NCBI RefSeq assembly: GCF_030546645.1
Contig: NZ_JAUOTO010000009.1
Location: forward strand, 310,001 to 374,000
Direction of reading: 5' to 3'
Origin: Flavitalea plasmicola
GTDB taxonomy: Bacteria; Bacteroidota; Bacteroidia; Chitinophagales; Chitinophagaceae
DNA length: 64,000 nt
The notes under the pieces were generated by a model. That model made no database searches. It saw only the letters and a list, made by a program, of their open reading frames with translations, and had not been told where the DNA came from. The translations under genes and the position numbers were made by a program. Below are positions 58,614 through 64,000 of this stretch, one piece after another. Position 1 is the first letter of the stretch, and every line of letters starts with the position of its first letter.

Positions 58614-58778
58614 CGGTGATTTCTGCTAGTTCAACAGCCTATTTTAATCGCCTCCACACATTATCCAATCCTGTAGGATAGCCCGATTTTTCTTTCAGTC
58701 TAACTTGATTTTACCTGTTTGTCATTTGAGCAAGACTTTGTTTTATTTATATCATTATCCAAATTTAACTTAATTCGT

Positions 58779-59057
58779 ATGAAGAAGATCTTTAAGAAAC
58801 TCTTGATGGGTGCGTTAATCCTGGCTCCCTTGATGTTTGTGCCGCACACCAGCAAGGCCAATATCATTTCTGATATTATCCATTGGATCACAGGTGACAA
58901 AGATGACAAGAAAGACAAGAAGGACAAAGACGGCAATGGTAACAGCGTTCCCGTTAATGGCGGCGTAGTTTTCCTGGTGGTTGCCGGGTTGGGACTGGGC
59001 GCCAAGATGCTCTATGACTATAACAAGAAAAGCCAAACTGAACCAACTTCGATATAG
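58779..59057 (+). CDS. Small secreted protein with C-terminal exosortase-type sorting tag
   Basis: A 92-aa protein (ATG 58779). Signal peptide 1-27 (TSKA). The middle is strongly charged, nearly all Asp and Lys from residue 40 to 52. Then VPVNGG (57-62), a hydrophobic segment (63-75) and basic residues form a tripartite C-terminal tag like the PID-CTERM type of Bacteroidota, although 10 further residues follow the basic cluster. The exosortase gene begins 8 bp downstream, so this is the probable dedicated substrate. The mature part is only about 30 residues. A fair alternative is a small membrane anchor protein not cleaved at all. Confidence 0.8.
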   Translation: MKKIFKKLLMGALILAPLMFVPHTSKANIISDIIHWITGDKDDKKDKKDKDGNGNSVPVNGGVVFLVVAGLGLGAKMLYDYNKKSQTEPTSI

Positions 59058-59065
59058 TTAACCCA

Positions 59066-59620
59066 GTGGATACATTGTATTCCGGCGGCGGGCTTCAAAT
59101 CCCCCGTCCTGTAGTCAAATTCTTTGTAAAAGCCTTTCTGCTCTTTGTAGTATGGAAGGCTTTATACATTTTTCTTCTTCTGCCGGGAAGGGTATTGGAC
59201 AGGCCGCTCACAAGGTTTGTCGGAAATGCGACGGTAGGTGTGATGAATGTAGTGGAGGGGCACGCGGCATATAGTGCACTGGAGGCAAGGGAGAGTTTGG
59301 ATATTCGTCGCGACGGCGAGCAGACCCTACGGGTGGCGGATGCGTGCAATGCGCTGGAGCTAATGGTGCTGTATATCGGATTTATCCTTTGTTTTCCTGC
59401 GCCGGGCCGGCGTAAAGTCATATTTATACTTGCAGGGTGTGTGCTTATCACCTTATTCAATGTGCTGCGTTGCATGGCGTTAGTATGGATCTTCGTGCAT
59501 TACCGGGCCTATCTCGACTTTTCCCATCATTTTCTTTTTACGTTCCTCATCTATGCATTTATTTTCCTGCTCTGGTATATATTCACCAAAAAGCTAACAT
59601 TTCATGGCCGGACAGCGTGA
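59066..59620 (+). CDS. Exosortase family protein (Bacteroidota type)
   Basis: A 184-aa inner-membrane transpeptidase-like protein with about five helices. Candidate active-site residues are Cys94 in ADACNALELM, Arg135 in FNVLRCMALVW and His154 or His155 in FSHHFLFTF, matching the Cys/Arg/His of exosortases and archaeosortases. It is shorter than EpsH-type exosortases, as the Bacteroidota forms (XrtF/XrtX/XrtY groups) are; which group it belongs to I cannot settle by eye. The GTG start lies 8 bp after the small tagged protein and the stop overlaps the next gene by 17 bp. It should cleave the tag and link the protein to a lipid or glycan. Confidence 0.87.
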   Translation: MDTLYSGGGLQIPRPVVKFFVKAFLLFVVWKALYIFLLLPGRVLDRPLTRFVGNATVGVMNVVEGHAAYSALEARESLDIRRDGEQTLRVADACNALELMVLYIGFILCFPAPGRRKVIFILAGCVLITLFNVLRCMALVWIFVHYRAYLDFSHHFLFTFLIYAFIFLLWYIFTKKLTFHGRTA

Positions 59621-59996
59621 AGGAAGGAGATTTTTCCTCATAGGGCTAGGGGTGATCGTTTTATTTTATATCCTTTATTACGTAGTATTCGTCTATCATG
59701 TCTTCCTCGTCGTGCCGATGCGGCTGCGGCAGCTGATCAAGCTCGGTTTTATCCTTCTTACCTATGGTACGGGCGTCTGGGCTTTACGTAAAGACACGGC
59801 CAGGTGGATCATGAAGATCTGGCACCTGTTGTATGGCTGTACTTTCCTGTTCCTGATCTTACTGGGGGTGCTCGATGGGTGGCTGGGACGTATGTCGCCG
59901 GCTGTGCGGGAGGTGGCGGGTAACCTGCATGAGTTCCTTATCTCACCGGTACTTTACATCGTCATCGGGCTATTGCGCCGGAGAATGCCGCAGTGA
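59604..59996 (+). CDS. Small four-helix membrane protein beside the exosortase
   Basis: A 130-aa protein with four hydrophobic segments (about 10-32, 42-60, 68-88, 107-125). It overlaps the exosortase gene by 17 bp, so the two are translationally coupled. I know of small exosortase-associated membrane proteins in this phylum, and the position fits one, but no motif gives a function. Confidence 0.75.
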   Translation: MAGQREGRRFFLIGLGVIVLFYILYYVVFVYHVFLVVPMRLRQLIKLGFILLTYGTGVWALRKDTARWIMKIWHLLYGCTFLFLILLGVLDGWLGRMSPAVREVAGNLHEFLISPVLYIVIGLLRRRMPQ

Positions 59997-60009
59997 AATG
60001 TAGAAGTTT

Positions 60010-60603
60010 TTAACGGAAAGGCTTATAGAAGGATCTATGGGCCAGGCTGAGCATGGGTTTGTCGCCGCTGGTATCTCCGTAGGCGTAGATCTCATCGAAG
60101 TTGGTGAGGGTGAATGCGGCTTCAATGCGTCTTACTTTTTCCTGGCCATGACAATTGCGACCTTCTATGGCTCCGGTGATCCTGCCATTTTTTGTGACAA
60201 GGCGTGTGGCGAGCAATTGGACGTCCATGCTCTCGGCCCAGGGGCGGATCCAATTTTCGGGTGAGGCGGAAACGATGACCACCTGTGCACCTGCGTCTTT
60301 CAGACGGCTGATCTCTCCGGGGGCTTTGGATCGGATGAGGCCGGGGATAACATCCCTGGCGAAGCCTTCACAAAGCCGCATGAATTCGGGAAGGGGGTAA
60401 TTGCGAAAGAAGTAACGAAGGAACTGTTCCTTTGCCATTTGGTTGGAGATAATCTTTAATTTATAGGCTACCATCCAGGGGCTGGTGAGGAGAAATCCCA
60501 GGTAAAACCGGAATTTGCCTTTGCTGTATCTGGCAAATTCCAGCAGGGTATCTTTTGTCGTGATCGTACCGTCGAAGTCAAAAAAAGCGATGCGTTGGGG
60601 CAT
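60010..60603 (-). CDS. HAD-IB family phosphatase, candidate DPPR phosphatase
   Basis: A 197-aa HAD hydrolase. FFDFDGTI carries the nucleophile Asp9 and Asp11; VVIVSASPENW is motif II, the helical cap contains LRYFFRNYPL, and YAYGDTSGDKPMLSLA gives motifs III/IV. It is the fourth gene of a unit with UbiA-, DprE1- and DprE2-like genes, 9 bp after the last. In mycobacteria the 5-phosphate of decaprenylphosphoryl-phosphoribose must be removed before epimerisation, and this protein is a good candidate for that step; other HAD roles are possible. Confidence 0.8.
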   Translation of the reverse strand: MPQRIAFFDFDGTITTKDTLLEFARYSKGKFRFYLGFLLTSPWMVAYKLKIISNQMAKEQFLRYFFRNYPLPEFMRLCEGFARDVIPGLIRSKAPGEISRLKDAGAQVVIVSASPENWIRPWAESMDVQLLATRLVTKNGRITGAIEGRNCHGQEKVRRIEAAFTLTNFDEIYAYGDTSGDKPMLSLAHRSFYKPFR

Positions 60604-60612
60604 TGGAAGCGG

Positions 60613-61344
60613 TTACATTTTTAGCTTTTTAAAGATGGGTTCAGGAATGCTTTTGATGATGAGCATGATCCAGCGCCAGAACCATTTCACGTACACCACG
60701 TTCTTCTTTTTGTCGATGGCTTTATAGACTGTGTTTGCCACGTCAGCGGGGTGGGCTGTCAGTAAACCCGGCAGCGGCATATTCTCCGTCATTTTTGTAT
60801 AGACGAAGCCCGGTTGGATGGATACAACATGGACTTTTTGGTGGAACAGGCGGTTACGCAGGCCTGACAGGTAGGCCGTGAAGCCTGCCTTGGCGCTGCC
60901 ATAGATATAGTTGCTCTGCCGACCTCTTTCGCCGGCGACGGAGCTGATGGCTGCGATGGTGCCTGTGCCGGTGGAGGCATAGGCGTTGGCCACGATATTT
61001 AAGATGGAGACGGCGCCGGTGTAATTCACCTGAATCGTACGGGCGCATTCCTGCCAATCCGTCTCGGCCTTTTTCTGTTCACCCAGATAACCGAACACAC
61101 AGATGGTGATGTCGGGTCTTGGGTTCAGGGAGGTCCAGAATGCTTCATGAGTGGTGGGTTTTTCGGCGTCAAACTCATGAAGGGTGGCGGGAGCGTTATG
61201 ACGGATGGACAGATCTGACCTAAGTGGCTGGAGCCTTTCCGCATTGCGGGCGGCGAGCTGGATCGTGTAGCCGGCCCCTGCATATTTGCGGGCGATGGCG
61301 ATGGCCATGTCACTTGAGGCGCCGAGGATGAGAACAGTAGGCAT
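60613..61344 (-). CDS. DprE2-like short-chain dehydrogenase
   Basis: A 243-aa SDR. LILGASSDMAIAIARKYA holds the NAD(P) loop, AARNAERLQ the second cofactor strand, VFGYLGEQ and NYTGAVSILN the mid blocks, and SSVAGERGRQSNYIYGSAKAG the catalytic Ser and Tyr-x-x-x-Lys. The N-terminal and C-terminal shape and the neighbouring FAD oxidase gene (6 bp upstream) match DprE2, which reduces the 2-keto intermediate to polyprenyl-phosphoryl arabinofuranose. Confidence 0.88.
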   Translation of the reverse strand: MPTVLILGASSDMAIAIARKYAGAGYTIQLAARNAERLQPLRSDLSIRHNAPATLHEFDAEKPTTHEAFWTSLNPRPDITICVFGYLGEQKKAETDWQECARTIQVNYTGAVSILNIVANAYASTGTGTIAAISSVAGERGRQSNYIYGSAKAGFTAYLSGLRNRLFHQKVHVVSIQPGFVYTKMTENMPLPGLLTAHPADVANTVYKAIDKKKNVVYVKWFWRWIMLIIKSIPEPIFKKLKM

Positions 61345-61350
61345 GAGGGC

Positions 61351-62709
61351 TTAGGTATTTTGTAGTTTTTCTAATTTAATGTTTGTCAGGGTCAACCTGT
61401 CGGACTGGACGGACCTGATCTTTCCGTCCGGGTTGTATTTGCGTACAATGGAAAGGAACTGCGGCAGGTGTTGATAACCGGCCCGGAGGACTTCCGGCTT
61501 CATCCTGGCGTCCTTGGACATATAGAGCCGGCCGCCGTATTGCAGTACGATCCTGTCCAGTTCGTCGAGGGTTTCGAAGAGACCTTTCCGAACGGGGATA
61601 TCGAGCGCGAGGGTATAGCCTTCCATGGGAAATCCTATGAGGCTTTCCTGTTTGCCAAAGACCTTCAGTACGGCCAGGAATGAGCCCAGGCCTTTATCGC
61701 TGATGCGCTGCAGGATCTCTATCAGTCCCTGTTTGGCTTCCATGGGGACGACGAACTGATACTGTATGAAACCTTTTTTACCGTATCCTCTGTTCCAGTG
61801 CAGGATGGCATCCAGGGGATAGAAGAAAGGTTCGTAACTCACGGTATTGTTGATCTCTTTTTTAAAGTTCTTTCCGTAGTACAGGAAGTTGAAGGCTTTT
61901 ACAGTAAAGCTATTCAATATCCAGGAGGGCAGATTGAACGGAAAGGTGATCTGCTTTTTCTTTGGCAATTGCAACGGTTGGTCCTTTTGTTTGGGCGAGA
62001 GGTCGCTGATGGTGGCGTGCTCACCCAGGATGAGGATGCTGCGTCCGAAGCCTTTACCCTTTTTGAGGCAGTCGATCCAGGCGACGGAATACGTATAGTC
62101 CTTATATTTTTCGAAAAGGCTGATGATCTCTTCCAGGTTGGCCGCCTTGACTTGTTTTTGGCGGATGTAGGATGTTTCCACCTTCTTCAGGCGGAAGCGT
62201 ACGCGGGTGATGAGGCCCGTGAGGCCCATGCCGCCGCAGGTGGCCTCGAAGAGGTCGGTGTGCAGGGACGGGCCGCAGGTGATGAGCGCGCCGTCGGCCA
62301 GCAGCAGGTCCATTTCTTCCACGTGGTGGGAAAAACATCCATCGACATGGTGATTTTTGCCGTGGACGTCACTGGCAACAGCGCCGCCTATCGTGATGAA
62401 CTTTGTTCCCGGGGTCACAGGCAGGAACCATCCTTTTGGGACGATGACTTCCAGCACCTGGTCCAGAGTGATGCCGCTTTGGCATTCCAGGATGCCATTG
62501 GATGTATCGAAGGAAAGGATCTTATCGAAGCGAGTGGTGTTGATCGTGGTGCCGGCCAGGGAAGCGTCTCCGTAGCAGCGGCCGTTGCCCCTGGGGATGA
62601 AGGGACCCGCCTGGGGGAGGAATTGCCGGATATCCTCCAGCTGGGTGAAATTGCGTTCATCACTTTGCATAACCGGGTAGTTGCCCCAGTTGGCGATTTC
62701 CTTTTTCAT
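61351..62709 (-). CDS. DprE1-like FAD-dependent decaprenylphosphoryl-ribose oxidase
   Basis: A 452-aa FAD enzyme of the VAO/DprE1 family. FIPRGNGRCYGDAS and VTPGTKFITIGGAVASDVHGKNHH (residues about 98-121) are the family's flavin signatures, and LDELDRIVLQYGGRLYMSKDAR includes the lysine equivalent to mycobacterial Lys418 (Lys399 here). At the position of mycobacterial Cys387 (WNICVDF) this protein has Ala368 (YTLALDI). It oxidises the C2 of polyprenyl-phosphoryl ribose, and the DprE2-like protein would complete the epimerisation to arabinose. Confidence 0.92.
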   Translation of the reverse strand: MKKEIANWGNYPVMQSDERNFTQLEDIRQFLPQAGPFIPRGNGRCYGDASLAGTTINTTRFDKILSFDTSNGILECQSGITLDQVLEVIVPKGWFLPVTPGTKFITIGGAVASDVHGKNHHVDGCFSHHVEEMDLLLADGALITCGPSLHTDLFEATCGGMGLTGLITRVRFRLKKVETSYIRQKQVKAANLEEIISLFEKYKDYTYSVAWIDCLKKGKGFGRSILILGEHATISDLSPKQKDQPLQLPKKKQITFPFNLPSWILNSFTVKAFNFLYYGKNFKKEINNTVSYEPFFYPLDAILHWNRGYGKKGFIQYQFVVPMEAKQGLIEILQRISDKGLGSFLAVLKVFGKQESLIGFPMEGYTLALDIPVRKGLFETLDELDRIVLQYGGRLYMSKDARMKPEVLRAGYQHLPQFLSIVRKYNPDGKIRSVQSDRLTLTNIKLEKLQNT

Positions 62710-62750
62710 GTTGATCTGATTTTGTCAATAAAAATATCACATGGAATGAG

Positions 62751-63662
62751 CTATCGCCCTGAATTCATGTGTACGGATTTCTCAAAAAAGGTAATATCTT
62801 TTAGATATAGCAGCAAAATAAAGCTGGCGATCCACAGGACTATGGAGATCTGGATGAAGCGGTCTTTATAGAGGATCTTAGTAGGCGAGCCGGAGTCGGA
62901 ATGGACGTAAATGATCTGGAGGTAGCGCATGAGGCCCGCCATGACGAACAGACCGGTGTAGTACAGGCGGAACGTGCCCAGCCTGGCTTGCACCAGCGGG
63001 TTCATGGTGTACATGAAGTAGGCGACGATGATCACGGCGGAAACCAGGGACAGCATGACATTGACAAATTCCAGGTTGTAACCTTTGACCGCCTTGCGCA
63101 TATCGGTGCCTGTGCTGATCTTCAGCAATACGTCGTCCCTTCGTTTGCCCAGGGCCATGAACACAGCCAGCAGGAAGACCATGATGACGACCCATTCCGT
63201 GAGGTTGACATCACCTGCCACGGACCCTGCCTTGATGCGGAGGACGAAGCCGGCCGCCAGGATCATGATATCCAGGATGGGAATGGATTTCAGGCCCAGG
63301 CAATAACCTATGTTGATGGTGAAATAGATACTGATGACGAAGAGGAATTTCAGGCTGATGAACCAGGAAATCGCAAATCCGAGGATGATGAGCAGGGCAC
63401 AGATGACAAGAGCGGCTGGCTTGCTGACGGCGCCTGAGGCGAGGGGGCGGAAACGTTTGGTAGGGTGTTTTCTATCGTCCTCGATGTCCCTGTAATCGTT
63501 GATGATATAGATGCTGCTGGCGATGCAGGAGAAAGCCAGGAAGCCATAGGAGATCATCAACAGCTTGTCAAAATACAATAATTTACCAGCAAAAAAGAGC
63601 GGTACGAATAAGAATAAATTTTTTGCCCAATCCTTTGGTCTTAAGAGTTTCAGGTATGCCAC
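62751..63662 (-). CDS. UbiA-family prenyltransferase, decaprenyl-phosphate phosphoribosyltransferase-like
   Basis: A 303-aa membrane protein with eight or nine helices. LLRPKDWAKNLFLFVPL at the start, and ND-x2-D-x3-DR at residues 55-64 followed by KHPTKRFRP match the phosphoribosyltransferase branch of UbiA (mycobacterial Rv3806c type), not the quinone or heme branches. It would join PRPP and polyprenyl phosphate to give polyprenyl-phosphoryl phosphoribose. It is the first gene of the DPA unit (then DprE1, DprE2, HAD). ATG 63662 is the start. Confidence 0.9.
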   Translation of the reverse strand: MAYLKLLRPKDWAKNLFLFVPLFFAGKLLYFDKLLMISYGFLAFSCIASSIYIINDYRDIEDDRKHPTKRFRPLASGAVSKPAALVICALLIILGFAISWFISLKFLFVISIYFTINIGYCLGLKSIPILDIMILAAGFVLRIKAGSVAGDVNLTEWVVIMVFLLAVFMALGKRRDDVLLKISTGTDMRKAVKGYNLEFVNVMLSLVSAVIIVAYFMYTMNPLVQARLGTFRLYYTGLFVMAGLMRYLQIIYVHSDSGSPTKILYKDRFIQISIVLWIASFILLLYLKDITFFEKSVHMNSGR

Positions 63663-63793
63663 TGCATTTAATTATCGCGACAAAGTACAAACAAAATGAC
63701 AAAATTTATAATATTGCTTTTAAATAATGCAATAAATTAATCTTTTACCCATTTATCCCTGCAGTATTGTATTCTAACCCGAAAAGTATATAT

Positions 63794-64000
63794 ATGTCCC
63801 CTAAGCTCACGGCCAGACTAGAGATTTTCATCATCGTTGTACTGGCTTTTGTGCCTCTTTTTCTGCGGTTGCCCTACCGGGTGAATATTTTCCTATCCTG
63901 GGAAGGCGCCTATAGGATCAGCCAGGGGCAGCTGCCTTTCCGGGATTTTGGGACGCCGTTGGGGGGCATGTATTGGGTGGTACCGGCTATATTCTTCAAG
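63794..64000 (+). CDS. Polytopic GT-C glycosyltransferase, 5' part only
   Basis: The gene runs off the window; 69 codons are visible from ATG 63794 (MSPKLTARLE). Helix 1 is followed by SWEGAYRISQGQLPFRDFGTPLGG, which contains the acidic residue and the G-x2-PFRDF-x2-P block of GT39/GT83-type membrane glycosyltransferases. It is divergent from the DPA operon, so it may be an acceptor enzyme for the arabinose donor; only the full sequence could tell. Confidence 0.75.
   Translation, partial: MSPKLTARLEIFIIVVLAFVPLFLRLPYRVNIFLSWEGAYRISQGQLPFRDFGTPLGGMYWVVPAIFFK

Noticed and set aside
61798..62871. A 357-codon open frame on the plus strand
   Set aside because: Runs across the DprE1-like gene and into the UbiA gene on the other strand; no coherent domain.

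Overview
The window looks like a chromosomal segment of a Bacteroidota bacterium, most likely of the Chitinophagaceae type. The evidence is a set of secreted multidomain proteins ending in type IX secretion (T9SS) sorting domains, weak Shine-Dalgarno sites, a Bacteroidota-style thiamine operon and GC-rich genes separated by AT-rich spacers. No rRNA, tRNA, CRISPR array or insertion sequence was recognised.

Region 1 (1-6140) is a thiamin operon: TPP riboswitch, thiS, thiC, a ThiE/TenI-like gene, thiD, a thiE-thiG gene fusion and thiH, all overlapping or nearly so, closed by a hairpin terminator. thiH carries an in-frame tract of twelve 7-bp repeats; a related heptad tract lies at 27123-27178. 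No thiF is present here. Region 2 (6142-11362) holds a LamG/T9SS protein, an AraC regulator divergent from a phytanoyl-CoA dioxygenase-like gene, a spacer with little coding content, and a stand-alone response regulator.

Region 3 (11501-58537) is a large surface-polysaccharide region with genes in both orientations. It has an initiating sugar-phosphate transferase, several GT2 and GT4 glycosyltransferases, polytopic GT-C-like membrane proteins, a Wzx-type flippase, a Wzy-type polymerase, a Wzc-like copolymerase with a half-size TolC-like partner, two acyltransferases and a methyltransferase. Between them lie very large secreted proteins: a 2277-aa esterase/Fn3/PA14 protein, a 1143-aa esterase/PKD/CBM6 protein, a 1945-aa mosaic (esterase head, RCC1-like propeller, PKD repeats), a 627-aa T9SS protein and a 519-aa RCC1-like protein. 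A GMC oxidoreductase with its small subunit also sits here.

Region 4 (58538-59996) is a compact exosortase module: a small secreted protein with a C-terminal Pro-x-x-Gly-Gly/TM/basic tag, an exosortase with candidate Cys/Arg/His residues, and a small membrane protein. A perfect FNR/CRP-type box lies upstream. Region 5 (60010-63662) is a four-gene minus-strand operon that matches the polyprenyl-phosphate arabinofuranose (DPA) pathway known from mycobacteria: UbiA-type phosphoribosyltransferase, DprE1-like, DprE2-like and a HAD phosphatase. The window ends inside a divergent GT-C-type membrane protein gene.

Together the genes suggest a cell building and decorating an elaborate envelope: glycan synthesis and export, T9SS delivery of large hydrolase/adhesin-like proteins, a small exosortase-processed protein and a D-arabinose donor. 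Functions are inferred from motifs read by eye; no database search was possible.
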